Assembly (NCBI GenBank): GCA_020747015.1
Contig: JAGTJM010000013.1
Coordinates: forward strand, 62,001-126,000
Source of the DNA: Pyrenochaeta sp. MPI-SDFR-AT-0127
Lineage: Eukaryota > Ascomycota > Dothideomycetes > Pleosporales > Cucurbitariaceae
DNA length: 64,000 nt
Direction of reading: 5' to 3'
Under the pieces are notes generated by a model. That model was not told where the DNA came from, ran no database searches, and worked only from the letters and a program-made list of their open reading frames with translations. Shown here in pieces: positions 10,470-22,883 of this stretch; the stretch's first letter is position 1; each line of letters starts with the position of its first letter. Position numbers and translations under genes: made by a program.

Positions 10470-12263
10470 ATGTCTGAAATGGCGACGCCATCCACTCCTC
10501 GTATTACAGCTATTGGTGCTCATCCATTTATTACAGATCTAACCATATACTCCTGCCCTTCGGCAGGTTCTCCTTCCACCTGCGAACTGGACCCGCAAAA
10601 ATGGCATCGTGTAGATAAAGATCTCTACCTCCATACATCTCAGCATAGAGCATGGCTCTATGTAGCTCAAGCGAACGAGAAAGATCTTGATGAGGAACCT
10701 TTTATCATAGACGTCAGAGTCGGCGAGCGACCTCCCAACCCTAGCTCAGGTGATTTATGGGAGAGTCGACCTGGTGGGATCTGGGTGCTGAGAAGCAGGG
10801 TCTCTGGCAAGATTGACCAGGCTATGACAGAAATGGACGTTCTTTTTGGTATAGATGCCGTTGACCCACGACCACAGTGGGCACTCATGCAATCACCACT
10901 CCAACTGAACGCTCGGCCAGAGGTCCCAGTTGCAAGACTAAGCGTACTCTATGGCAGAGTCAAGCCAAGACTGGATGCTCGGGCGGCTCTCAGAGTCAGG
11001 GAGGATGGTAGATTCAAGATTGTTCAGATCTCTGACACGCACATGGTTACTGGTGTTGGAGTATGCAAAGATGCTATTGATGCCCATGGGAATAATTTGC
11101 CCGAGAGCGATGCCGACCCACTTACGGTAGAACTCATTGGGAAGATCTTGGATGCGGAGAAACCAAATCTTGTGATTCTCACTGGAGATCAGTTGCATCA
11201 CGATATCCCTGACAGCCAATCTGCCCTATTCAAGGTGGTTGCTCCTATGATCAAGCGTTCAATCCCGTTCGCAGCTGTCTTCGGCAATCATGATAGCGAG
11301 GGCATCCATGCATTATCACGTGAGTACTTTCTTCCATGAGGTAGATAATACACAGAGCTAGCGATCGAGAATACAGCTCTTGCAAGCGGTGTATGCTGCA
11401 TTGCTCAGCAAGATATTATGCAATCCGGATAAGCTGGGTCATAGCTGTCCATTGCTGACTATTTTGCAGGCACGGCCCAGATGTCAATACTTCAGCATCT
11501 GCCTTTCAGCCTCTGCGAGTCAGGTCCAGAGCAGATTGACGGTATCGGCAACTTCTGCCTTCAGATCTTGGCCCCTGCTCCATCACAGCACCCGTTATCA
11601 ACTCTGTACTTCCTAGATTCGCACGGTCAGATACCGAGCAAGATAAAGAACCCTGACTATGACCCCATTAAGCCAAGCCAGGTTGACTGGTTCACGAATA
11701 CTTCCCAGGCGCAACGAAGCGCACGTGAGAAGTACGATAACGACAACCGCTTTCATCTGTCTCTAGTCTTCCTCCACATCCCTCTACCCGAGTTCGGAGA
11801 CCGCCATCTTGTTACATGTGGCGGCCACCGGAGGGAACCTACTGAGGGCCCCAGCTTTAATTCTCACTTCTATGACGCCTTGGTCAAAGGAGAAATATCA
11901 GCAGTCTTCTGTGGGCACGATCATATGAATGATTTTTGTGCTCTGTTACGAAAACAGACACAGCAGGATGGCGGTGAAACCCCTCACGCTGGCCCTTGGC
12001 TATGCTATGGAGGTGCCAGTGGATTTGGGGGATATTGTTCTTACGCCGAAGAGCGAATCCACCGACGGGTGCGGGTTTTGGAACTCGATACGAGTACGGG
12101 AAGCTTGAAGACTTGGAAGCGCGTCGAATATACCGAGGGTAAAGTCGACGAGCTGGTGCTTGTGGAAAATGGAGTGGTATTTGATCCGCCTGGAGATGGT
12201 AGAGGTGTGGAGCGGGTTGAAGATGATATTTGCGAGAGTCGTCGGTTTGAGCGATCTCAATGA
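10470..12263 (+). CDS. Calcineurin-like metallophosphoesterase, Dcr2-type
   Basis: Dinuclear-metal phosphatase related to yeast Dcr2, a phosphatase linked to cell-cycle entry and to dephosphorylation of Ire1. Exons are 10470-11319 and 11470-12263 (547 residues). The 150-base intron joins ...A-L-S to R-T-A-Q-M-S in phase. Metal-binding motifs are in order: D189-T-H (first metal Asp and His), G-D-Q, G-N-H-D (about 272-275) and, in exon 2, G-H-D-H followed by an aromatic-rich C-terminus. The N-terminal 180 residues form a beta-rich region typical of this group. No signal peptide is seen, so a cytosolic or nuclear protein is likely. The frame is open from 10374 only via TTG, so the ATG at 10470 is preferred. 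It starts 145 bases after the kinase-like gene, same strand. Confidence 0.88.
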
Positions 12264-12545
12264 TGGATTTGGCCGCCTTTCTCCTGATTTCGAGGAAGCG
12301 AAGGGAGACGCTTGATACAGGTTGATCAAGTGAAGTTGATTAAGCTGGTTCATCTCCTTAACCTTTTGTAGTGTGGTGTCGTGACCAATTGCATTCCCAC
12401 CCAAGTTACTCCCTCGCCAAAACTCTCCCCGCGGTGCACAGTCCTCGCGAAAAACTTCCCCGCTAGAAATCTTGAAGCTCAGAATCATAGCTCAACGCAC
12501 TTGTTCTTTCCAAGGCTCGACACAACATTCCTCACGTTCTGAGAT

Positions 12546-14995
12546 ATGTCAGATCACGCTGACGATTCGACGCGACCCGCCAAACGCGCAAGGCTCGACG
12601 ACAACACGGCTCCTTCCCTCTCCGCCGAACTCTCCGCGCAAGTTCCGCAACCCGCCCCCAAAGCTGCCATTGACACCGATCTCGATCGCGAAGTCCGCGC
12701 TGGAATTACTGAATATGTGTGTCCAGATAATCTGGGTTTCACGGGCGTGCTGAAGCAGAGATACACAGATTTCTTGGTCAATGAGATTGGCCTTGATGGG
12801 CAAGTGCTACACTTGAGGTGTACGGAGGTAGAGAAGAGGAAAGATGCCAGAGGGAGCGGAGAGGCGGCCAATGGTGCGGAGAAGGAGAAGAACCAAGCGA
12901 ACGAGAAATTAGTGGTGAAAGAGGAAACGGGTGACGCAGACATGCTGGACACAAACAATGGCGAAAACAGTGCCCAGAGAGAGCCAATCAAGGAGGAAGC
13001 AGCGCCAGAGGAATTGATCGAAAAAACAGAGCAAACAAATGGTCCAGAAGTTCAAGTTCAGGAAGAGACAGTGGAAGAGGTATGTTGTAAAATACTTACA
13101 TTGCTTCAAAGACTAATACCATGCAGCTATCCGAAGATGATCGCAATACACTGCACTCTATTTTCGGTGAAGAGACCACAAACCTGATTCTCATACTTGT
13201 GCGACAAGTTCGAAGGCGCGAACACAAGAAAGCCAAAGACTTCAAAGCCATTACTTCCCCGCCCATAACTGACAAGGAGATGCGAACACAGGCGCACAAA
13301 TGCCTACGTCGGATTTTCCCGAATCTGTTAGAGAGCTCTATGGAGGAGGACCAGTCGATACGTATCAAAGCAACACCTCCGGCAGAGCGCAAGGGCAAGA
13401 AGAAGGGCAAAGGCGGAGTTCGAGGCGACTCAGAGCCTGGACGACACCGGGGTCAACTGGCATGGGAAGAATTAGGTGGAGAATATCTACATTTTAATCT
13501 ATACAAGGAGAACAAGGACACAATGGAAGTAGTAGGATTTCTTGGAAGTAAGCTCAATTGTGGTACGAAAGGGTTTGGCTTCGCGGGCACAAAGGACCGC
13601 AGAGCGTGCACTGTTCAACGGGTCTGCGTCAAGAGGCAGACCGCCGAGCGCATGTATGGCTTCAACAAGGTGCTCTATAATGCTGCGGTTGGCGACTTTG
13701 AATATCGCCAGAACGATTTGAAGCTCGGAGATCTGAAGGGCAATGAGTTTACCATCACGCTCCGAGATTGCCACTTCCAGAACGAAGAAGGTAAGGACTT
13801 TGCTCAACGGCGTGAACTCGCAAACGAAGTCGTGAAAAAGGCTATCACAGACTTCTCGGAGAAAGGCTTCATCAACTACTACGGTCTTCAACGCTTTGGT
13901 TCATTCGCAGCAAGCACCGATGCCATCGGCCGAAAAATGCTTCAAGACGACCTGAAAGGTGCCGTCGAGGACCTTTTAGCGTACAGTGAGGTTGCACTCG
14001 CTGCTGCTGAAGGTACAAGCAGCGATTCAAATATCCTGGTTTCTCAAGACGACCGCAACCGAGCTAAAGCACTCCACATTTGGAGGACTGAAGGATCAGG
14101 TGGCGCAGCCCTTGATATTCTCCCTCGAAAGTTCACGGCGGAACGCAATATCATCCAGCACCTTAGCTCGCGCAACAGCAAGACTGGCCGACACGATCGC
14201 ACAACGGACTGGCAAGGGGCCCTTATGACTATTCCACGCACTCTACGTCTTATGTACGTTCATGCTTACCAGTCACTGGTATGGAACACGGTCGCTGGCA
14301 AGCGCTGGGCAGCTCATGGCGATAAAGTCGTAGAAGGCGATCTTATGCTCGTAAGCGAGCACCGTGATAAAGAGACCACCAATCAAGCAGCCAAGAAAGA
14401 AGTCATCGATCAAGACGGCGAATTCATCATAAACCCCACCGGGACCGAAGACGCCAACGCCGCCGCGTCGGACTTTGAACGCGCCCGTGCTCTCACGGCA
14501 TCAGAAGCGTCGAGTGGAAAGTACACAATCCTTGATGTTGTACTGCCACAACCAGGATACGATGTCGAGTATCCAAAGAATGATATTGGAGAATTTTATA
14601 AGGAGTTCATGGGCAGCGAAAAAGGTGGTGGCCTTGACCCTTATAATATGCGCCGCCCATGGCGGGAAATCAGCCTCAGTGGTGGATATCGCAAGTTCCT
14701 TGCTAGGCCACTTCAACCGCTCACCTTTGATGTTCACGAATACACAAAAGAGGACGAGCAATTCGTTGAAACTGATTTGGGGCGATTGAGGAAAGCAGAG
14801 AAGAGTGGTGAGGTCCGAGAGGGTAAGGATGTGGACATGGAGGAGGGTGAACAAGCTGAAGAAGAGGAGAAGAAGCTCGCAGTCGTACTGAGCCTACAAT
14901 TGGCGAGTAGCCAGTACGCTACGATGGCGCTGAGAGAACTCATGAAAGCTGGTGGTGTCAAAGCATATAAACCCGAATTCATGGGTGGTCGATAA
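12546..14995 (+). CDS. PUS7: Multisubstrate pseudouridine synthase 7 (TruD family)
   Basis: Converts uridine to pseudouridine in tRNA (U13, pre-tRNA-Tyr U35), U2 snRNA and some mRNAs. Exons are 12546-13079 and 13127-14995 (800 residues); the 47-base intron is in phase 0. The N-terminus is hydrophilic with a Lys/Glu-rich insert at about residues 100-178. The TruD core shows F-A-G-T-K-D335-R-R-A-C-T-V-Q, whose Asp is the family nucleophile, then N-Y-Y-G-L-Q-R-F-G-S and the R-L-M-Y-V-H-A-Y-Q-S-L-V-W-N helix, and ends with the conserved L-A-S-S-Q-Y-A-T-M-A-L-R-E segment. The length fits fungal Pus7. It converges on the rhodopsin-like gene with about 116 bases between the stops. Confidence 0.95.
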
Positions 14996-15111
14996 ATCTC
15001 CATAGTCTTAGCTTGTATCATGAAAATGAAGGTCACTAAGTAGGGGTGACGCACGTCGTTTGGATCTGTGTTATGTGTCTTAACAGCAAACGCAAGTTGA
15101 CACAATGCGGT

Positions 15112-16588
15112 TTACACAACACTATCTCGTGCTTGTCCATTGAGTCGCAGGGGCACTGGCGCGCTGATCGGTCGGTCACGTACCACCCCATCACTAGCAA
15201 TACCCCTTCTTAATATCCGACTTCCCAGCCTCCTTGTCTCTGTATCATTCTTCTCTCTGTTGTTTGATTGCACTAGCCACGGGAAATCCACAGGGGTTTG
15301 TGTCCGCTGCCCCAAAATAGGGTCTGTACTCTTTCGCTCCTGTCGAATCTCCGAACTCAGTGCAATGACCTCCTCGCCTGGTAGTGAAAGGAATTCTACA
15401 AATGTCGGTTCCTCTATTGCTCTCACGTCCGCGGTGTCACGAGGTTTGCTCTCGAACTTTGGGTTTGTATCTGTAGACGCGGTGGTATTGAAGTGCGGGA
15501 TAGAGCTAGCATTGGAACTTGTGTTCGATCGCGACCCAGAACGTAGAGACTTGGTGATATGTTTAACACATCCGGCAAGGGAGTTTGAAGACCGCGCTTT
15601 GACAATCACGCGCTTTAAGAATGGGCGGAGAGTTGCTAGGCAGCCCGCAATGATGCTAGCGCCGGCCTCGATAGTGCTCCATATGGCGATGTTGACTGCG
15701 TTCCAGAAGAAGTCATCGATTTGGGTCAGACCGTCAACGTAACGAAAACGAATCATGGAGCATATGCAACCAAGAGCGGCGAGGCATAAGATGAAGCCGA
15801 CGGAGAATTTGGATTTTCGGTCCATGTTCGCATTCCATACTATAATAATGGGAAGGGTGATGAACACTATGTCAGTTAGTGTGGTGAAAGCGGCTACAGT
15901 ATGCGTCATTAGCTTAAAAGTCCTTACTCAAGATCGTGTAGTAGACCACAAACCTTGTTGGTACGCCATGAATCGATCCAAAGGTCGGGGCGCACATTTG
16001 TTCGACAATTGTTGCATGACGTACTTGTCCAGATTGGGTCCGCATCGGAAAAGACAATAGAAGAAGGCAGCGGCAGAAGAGAAGATGTTGACACCAACGG
16101 TGATGTAAATTAGAACAAATTGCCAGGGCTTGATGATGATACGGGCGAAGAAGATCCCAAGTGAGATCTTGAGAACCATCATGGCCAGTACGTACGTTGC
16201 CTCGCTCACAACCACCCACTGCACAGGTTAACATAAATCATGAAGGGTTCTTTTATGTGGCATGCCTTGGTTAGGAGTTGTAGTTGCTCTACACTTCTGA
16301 CATGGGTCCCGCCGCCGTTTGCTTCAATGTACAACAGTGCTGCACAGTAGACTGTGAAGATCATCTACACAGCTCATTAGATCTGCTTAATTTCTTATGT
16401 GAACAAGGGAGCGAGATCCTTACTCCAGCTAAAATCATAGTGGAGTCATCCCAGCCAAAGTTTGAGATGACGAATGTGCGCGTCCATAGTCTGAGTGAAA
16501 TGAAAAACCATGCCAGAACCAAAAACGCTATCGTGATTCTCTCTTGCTGCTCACCTGACCGTGCTAAGTCGAGAGAGTCATGCGCCAT
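15112..16588 (-). CDS. Fungal rhodopsin-domain-like integral membrane protein
   Basis: Seven-helix membrane protein of the large ascomycete family whose members lack known ligands (often listed as fungal rhodopsin domain or PTH11-like without CFEM). Exons in gene order: 16424-16588, 16266-16364, 15954-16218 and 15112-15893, giving 436 residues. The family signature G-W-D-D ends TM1-2, Y-V-L-A-M-M-V-L-K-I-S-L marks TM3-4 and T-L-P-I-I-I-V-W sits in a later helix. The cytoplasmic tail (about 150 residues) is Ser/Thr/Asn-rich. Introns 1 and 3 are GT-AG (59 and 60 bases). Intron 2 (16219-16265) only keeps frame if the donor is GC (AAG|GCATGC). It lies tail-to-tail with PUS7. Confidence 0.85.
16219..16265 (-). 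other. GC-AG intron of the rhodopsin-like gene
   Basis: Read on the minus strand, the intron starts GCATGC after AAG and ends TGTGCAG, with a TTAAC branch site about ten bases before the acceptor. Both ends are phase 0 and the join places Q-L-L-T-K next to W-V-V-V-S-E, as expected between TM2 and TM3. No GT donor in this exon keeps the frame. Confidence 0.7.
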
Positions 16589-17948
16589 TATGGTTAACCA
16601 AATAGATCAGGACTAGGTTAAGGTTGTCTTCGGAGAGAATCACGTGCTGTATAGCACTCTACGAGCCTGAACGTAGCTGCGATGAAAATGAGGTAGGAGC
16701 ACCAGTGAACGATATGTTCAAGCGCCGAACAACGATGGAAGGAAAATGTAGCGTTCGAGCTCACAAGGTGGCTTGGAGGCTACATATCAAGTGCAGTTGG
16801 AGAGAATATTCATGGTTGCACGACACCGTCCTGCGCGCTGTGTGGAAAGCGTTGTTGCACAGCGTTGGTTAAGCCAGAGTGACGAAACTCCTTGGTCGCA
16901 CATCTTGACTGGGGCAGGAGAAAGTTCGGAGTTCTCAAGCCCAAATGGGTTGGTTATTGCTGCTAGTTTCTCCGTGCTGTCAGAGAGAAAGCAAACATTA
17001 ATTTTTGGGAGCTAGGAGTTGCGTCGGGTTGCAGTAGAGACAAGGTTGCTGGACGCAGGCTGTATGATCATCAGGTCTACTAGGGTCAGTCGGAATTACA
17101 TGTCATTGTCACAGCAGGCCATGATGCTGTCTTCGTCGTCAATTCGTCCGAGTCCTGTCCAAAAAGCAAGTCGAGACGCCGTTGGTCCCTGTCCCCAGTG
17201 AAACCGCAGCGGGGAGATCTGGTGGCGTACCGCTCGTGTTGAAAATCGCTACGGAAGCCGTCCTCGCACTGATTGGTGCGCGTATGCATTGGAAGACGGA
17301 TGTGTACAGCAACGCGACTGTGAATGGTGAATGTCGTGGCAGGGAAGGCGCGTGGTGTTCGAAATTGGAAGTTTGGCAATTTCCTGGCGCTTGGATCTTG
17401 TGCCCTTCCGACACGACCTGCCCATTTACCCTGGAGTCCAACACAGCAGCCCAAAAGCAATAGCGCAGTAAAAACAAAGTGGCTATCGTTGGAGGGGTTG
17501 GAGCTAGTAGGCATAGAGCTCCTACAAAGGCCGCAGTGCCCATCTGATACCGAAGCTCTGCCCTTTTGGTTACCCTGGCTCCCGACCGCACAGCAAACGT
17601 CTATCGACCCTCAGCGGCGCTTCGTACGACATCCGCATTGGGAAACACTCGACACCATTTGCAGCGCCACGATACTGCATGAATGAAGCGGGCTTGACCG
17701 AACTCTTCTTTGACCCCATCGATTCGTCAAATCTGATATAGCCACAACGCACAGCTTGTATCGTCCCATCGTGCTCGCTTACCTTCACATCATACCCTTG
17801 ACCTCGGAATCCTCACGCGTGCATTATCAAATACCGTGATCCCTGAGTCCTCTCAATCTACCCCACCAAGTTCGATAGCTCGGACACCACCCAGCTGGGC
17901 CTCCCGGGAGTCGTGACATCAATTCAATTAATCCACGAAAACGCAACT
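16589..17948. other. Intergenic region upstream of APC10
   Basis: Divergent promoter region of 1.36 kb. A minus-strand frame (about 17139-17543 from an ATG) has a short hydrophobic N-terminus but no recognisable family, biased Pro/Thr/Ser content and no splice support, so it is not called. Confidence 0.4.
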
Positions 17949-19359
17949 ATGCCACCGTCGCTGAGGAGAAGAACACAACAGCATCACTTACCCCCGCCAG
18001 AAGATCCTGATGACACGGATAGTGAGATAGACATGGAGAGAGCCATGGGACGGGGGCCGGGGGGCGAAGAGGAAGAGAATGGCGAAGGTATGGACGGAGA
18101 GTTAGTTGCGCTTGAAGGTGATGATGAACTGGACGATGAGGATGCGCTTGGTACGTCTTTGCTTGTTTCGTACCAGGACTTGCTCTCACCGCATATTCTC
18201 TGCTTGGAGCCTTCTGCTTGCTATCTTTAGAACCTTGACTTGATTTTCTGATTTGAACGCGGTTCGCCTGCTTTCCGTTACACTCATCCTCTATACCTGC
18301 CCGGTCACCGCAAGATCTAGCTAACGAATATCAGCATCTCCTCACCAGCTTAACCCACCGCTTCCTAATCTGGACCCACCACCTTCTTACCTGCGTGAGA
18401 TCAGTACCCTTGCATCGTGGACAGTATCAAGTTCGAAACCTGGCTGCTCGATTCCACAGCTGCGACATCCTTCAACCTCCCTCTTTTGGCAGTCCGATGG
18501 ACCTCAGCCTCACTACTTAAACATCCACTTCTTCAAACTTGTTCGAATCGTTGGGTTGCGCCTCTATCTAGATTTCGAACAAGATGAGAGCTACACGCCA
18601 ACTCGGATCATCTTCTTGGCGGGCAGTGGAATGAATGACTTGCAAGAGTGGGGAGAGATGAAGTTGGAGAGCCCTAGGGGATGGGTGTGGGCTGATTTCT
18701 CAGGCGTAGGCGACCCAGAATCAGACGAAGAGGACGAAGACGGCGAAGAAGAAGCGCCCCAGGGTATGAATGCAGTTGCTCCACCAACAAACGGCGCCCC
18801 AGTAAATGACGCCAGTTCTGATTCTGAGAACAATGCCCCCACTCCACAGCTTACACAAGTACCTTCAGACGATGCAATGCAAATTGACCAGCAAATCCAC
18901 CTCCAGACACCAACACTGACGCACATTGTCGCTCACACTCCTCAAGACCTTCGGCATGGCGTCACCCCAACGCTCGCACGCCCAACACCTCGCCTCCCCT
19001 TCGCCGCTCTCTCCCCCAATACAGTGCCGCGCCCGACTTCTTCTCCTCGCCGCCCGAGAATGCCAGTTCTTCGCGCACATCTAGTTCAGATCAAGATCCT
19101 GGAAAACCACCAGAATGGAAAGGATACACATCTCCGCGGGCTACAGATCTTCGCAAGGAACGATGAGGATCTTAGCAGAAGCATGCTAACGACAACCGCA
19201 AGGGGTGGCGGCATGAAGGCGTTGATAGGTGAGGATGTAGGATTGGATAGAAGCCTCGCGAATGGCAAGGGGAGGAATAGGGGAGCGAGAAGGGTGGAGA
19301 GATTGGAGTTGGGTGCTGGGAGTAGGAGTGCATGGGATGTTGAGCCTAGTATTCGCTGA
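17949..19359 (+). CDS. APC10: Anaphase-promoting complex subunit 10 (DOC domain)
   Basis: Substrate-recognition co-subunit of the APC/C ubiquitin ligase; its DOC beta-sandwich helps bind D-box degrons. Exons are 17949-18150 and 18335-19359 (408 residues); the 184-base intron is GT-AG with a CTAAC branch site, phase 1. The first ~90 residues are acidic and disordered. The DOC domain starts at L-R-E-I-S-T-L-A-S-W and has W-Q-S-D-G-P-Q-P-H-Y-L-N-I, F-E-Q-D-E-S-Y-T-P-T and, near the end, L-V-Q-I-K-I-L-E-N-H-Q-N-G-K-D. Between these, residues about 193-311 are an acidic, Ser/Pro-rich insert not found in the yeast or human protein. A further basic tail follows. The frame is open across the insert. 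Confidence 0.93.
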
Positions 19360-19756
19360 ATGTGAACCTGCCAAAGCATGTGTGCTAGAGTAATCAAGAA
19401 TCTTCATTGCCGACAGTACTGTCGCTGTCTGACACGTGGTTTAGGCAGTATTGGAATGGAATATGATACAACGTTGTGACATCCTTGCTGTAACAAAGAT
19501 TGCCAGCCGGTAATAATCATCTTGAAATAAAGAATCTTGTGTATAATAACTATCTAATATCTTGCGTCTTTCTGGAAAAGAAAAATATAAGAGGTTTTGG
19601 CTAGCGCCGTGAGATCTAACACCGATGCAGCACCTGCGCACTGAAAACACTGTTCGAAGACAAGCGATACCATCAGTGCTAGCTACATTTTGTTCAAGCC
19701 TTCTCGAATCATTATACCCTCTGAAATAACTTGGCTGAGGCCCACCTATTCTTTAC
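19360..19756. other. Short intergenic region between convergent genes
   Basis: 3' flanks of APC10 and the elongase gene. AT-rich, no gene seen. Confidence 0.5.
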
Positions 19757-21827
19757 TCAAAACAAACCCTTGCCCTCCTTCTTGCCCAGTGTATTATTGA
19801 GATCCTTCGGCTCGGGTTCCTTCTCGGGCTTCTTGACCTCTTCGTCGTCCAGGGTGTCTTCGGTCTTGATCCAGGAGCCGTCTGTCTTGTCCTCACCCTT
19901 CTCCAATTGCTCCCGCGCCTTCTTGTTCGCCCGCTGCTTTGCCTTTTTGGATTGTGGTGTGGACGGTTGCGACGCGGGCTGCTCTTCCTTTACATGACCG
20001 TTCGCCTTCTCCGACTCCTGCTTCACGTTTTCGTTGCTCTGTTGAAGCTGCTCCACGACCTTTTCTTGCGTCTCTTCCGCCTTGCCAACGACATCCTTTG
20101 CAATCTGCTTTGCCTTCTTCGCCGTGGCCTCCGCACCCTCATCAATTTCTTGTAATCGTTGGCTGACTTTCCTGTTTACATTATCCAGAAATTTCTTGTT
20201 GGCTGGGCTGAGGCTTCCATGTCGCTCATCCTTTGCATTACCATTGGCGTAGGCCTTTCTGCCACGGACAGAGTCTTTGACCTTGTTCACCGCGGAAGAA
20301 ATGCCGTCTTCGGCTGACTTATCAAGTGACTCGATTTCGCGCTCGACGCTACGAGAAGCATCGCGTGCGGAACTGGAGATGGCGTTATGCTTAGGCTGAT
20401 TTTTGGTATTGGGGGATGAGCGGCGCAAGTACGACTTGAAGAAGAAGCGCATGAAGAGAATAGTAAGCGGAGCTAGGTAGATCAAGTTGACATAAATAGC
20501 GAAAGCTTGACCGGAAGTGTCGACGCAGGGAACGGTTTGGTACTCTGTGCGAAAGACAGTCCTTTCCACGGGCTCATGGTGCCTGAAAAATTCTTGCACC
20601 GGGTGATGAGGTTCCGCATGTCCGGCGACTACTTGTTGCTGCTGATGAAGAGGCAAAGGCGAGCCAGGAACCGGGATGTTCTCTGCAAGGCCTTCGTCAC
20701 CCGCCGCGCGATAAATGAGCTTCCTGAGGAAGGCCACTGCAGCACCAGTCACAGTAGGGAGGGCAGCAGCAGCGGTATCCGTAGCAGACTGGACTGCGGA
20801 TGAGACAGTCGAGGTATTGACCTGCGGCACAACCTTCTCAGTGATCTTGTATGCAATCGAGACTGGGACAGTGTACGAGACGAAGAGGTGAATTGCGGCG
20901 AAGGTGGATCCAACGAGGAACTGCGTGATTTGAAGCGTTGTGAGAGTTCGCTTGACGACATTGGGGACGCGGTATCCGAGGGCGGAGACGGTGTAGTATG
21001 TGTACTAAGGCCAGGTTAGTTGCGAAAGGCAATTCAAGGTGGGTAGTGCGTACCATCATGGCATGAATACCGGAATTGACCAAGACGAACATCCAGATAG
21101 GCGGTGACATGAAGCGCATGCCAGCCCACATGGACAGCATAGCACCAGCATGATGGTACTTTTGGAGGGTAGTGCTTCGCTTTCCCTTTGCAAGGATGAT
21201 AGCCGTGTCGAGAACCTCGTAGAACTTGGAGAGGTAGAACCACCAGCCCCAGAAGGCGAGGCCTTCGTTCCACATTCTGCCAACATCCGTGGTGTCTGGC
21301 AGGCCTGCTGCACCTACTGCGACGTTCGAGTTCAAGCTTGACCAGGTGTTCGTATTCTTGTGGTAGGTGACGGCGTCGCCGAGTCCCCGTGGGCCGTGGA
21401 TCTTGCAAAGAGCGTCAACGGTGCCAACCACGGCATTGGATTCAGTGTAGTGAGGAAACGAGTGCTTCAAGCACAAGACCATTGCCACGCAAGTAATGGC
21501 AGAATACACAGCCAAGAAGACATTGTGGAAGATGACAAATGCGTAGAAGGGGCGCGTTTTGGCGATCCTCCAGGCCTTGTTCCCATGCTGCCGGTTGTAC
21601 CAGTTGAGGTATGTGACCGTGACGGCGTATATTGATGCAATGGTCAAAGGGACCTTGTATGACAACGCCGCCTCAAATATATCCTGAGGAATTGGGAAGG
21701 GGTTCGCGAAGGTCGACTCGCCGTTCCACGGAGGAGCAATGGGAGGGGGCGCGGCATCGGGGGGGAATTGCAGGACGGCTCTTGAAGGCCAGTCGCCTGG
21801 GTGTAGAGATGGGCCTGCACCAGACAT
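19757..21827 (-). CDS. Very-long-chain fatty acid elongase (ELO/GNS1-SUR4 family) with extended C-terminus
   Basis: 3-ketoacyl-CoA synthase of the ER membrane that starts each two-carbon elongation cycle for sphingolipid and glycerolipid acyl chains. Exons are 21054-21827 and 19757-21004 (673 residues); the 49-base intron is GT-AG, phase 0. ELO motifs: K-F-Y-E-V-L-D-T (201-208), Q-K-Y-H-H (222-226) and H-A-M-M-Y-T-Y-Y (255-262). The His box is the Q-x-x-H-H form rather than H-x-x-H-H. The last TM helix (C-V-D-T-S-G-Q-A-F-A-I...) comes only after a soluble insert of about 100 residues, and about 220 charged, coiled-coil-prone Lys/Glu-rich residues follow. The ATG at 21827 is chosen because the longer frame starts with TTG. 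Confidence 0.92.
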
Positions 21828-22883
21828 GGTGTGTGTTTGTGGTTTGTTGCAGCTCAGCGAGTTGAAACAGAGCGCGTGTGTTGCGCCAGTGAATGCTGCG
21901 TTGCGCCGGGAGATCAATTGACCGTAACAATGGCGGAATGGGTGCTGGCGGTCGCTCTACGCTCGCTGCGCAGGTAGGAGGTAGGGCTATTGAGGAAGCT
22001 GGGGAAAAAAGGCGGGTATGAGTTGTGGAGAAGCGGCGAGGTCGCTGTCTGGGCAGCTGGGAGATTTTTTTTTCGTGCAGTCTAGTGAGGCCAATGCCTA
22101 GCCGTTACGCTAATGGCTACCACAGCAGCAGGGCGCGTCCTTTCGGTGCCTTGTCGTCCCTTCTATCGGCGCAAGACCTGTGTGTAAGAACTTTGTGTGG
22201 GTAGGCACGCGATGCCTTCTCGACTCTTGGGCTCCACTACGGTAGACAAGCCAGAGCAACGCAGCGACCAAGGCTAGATATATCGACTGCTGTGCGCACA
22301 GATGGCTCGGGATCAGCCACGTTTTCAGCGCTGGTACGTCGGAAGGAGTGGCTGAATACAGTAGGCAAAGACTCTTGACAAACGTCTGGGATAATGGTGA
22401 GGAATTTAGGCCAGGGTAGCGGGCGAGTTTACACTTTTCAGCGAATCGCAGACCCATGACGCACCGAGGCTCGCGGTCCAGCCCCCCAGACATCTACTAC
22501 GACGGCACCGCTTCCACAAGAGACCCCTTCATCTGGCCTGTAGCGGAACGCGTCTTTGCCTAGGCTCATTTTCAAACCTTCTCTCATCTCGCAAGTCTAA
22601 CCGCATGAAGATTTGCCAGTACAGAGCCTCTACACCCGCAGACTCCTGCGGCGTTTGCACAGTGCAATTGACAACAGCGAGAAGAAAAAAAAAGTTGGAC
22701 AGGGATGCACCGAGTATGGCCCAAGCTTCTGCCCCAGTCTGGGAACAAAACGCCACTGACCCGTTCGTGACGTTTGCGACATCAACATCTTGGACAGCCA
22801 TGGCTCGGATCGAAAGGCCGACCAGGAACAGCGGGGTATTACACAGAGTCTTGAAATAATACGCTATGATTGGATATTATAGG
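21828..22883. other. Intergenic region
   Basis: Promoter of the elongase and downstream flank of the proline-rich protein gene. A 91-codon minus frame ending near 22529 starts with a real ATG but shows no family features; it is not called. Confidence 0.45.

Noticed and set aside
17139..17543. Minus-strand frame with a hydrophobic start, considered as a secreted protein gene
   Set aside because: No family resemblance, biased composition and no splice or promoter support.
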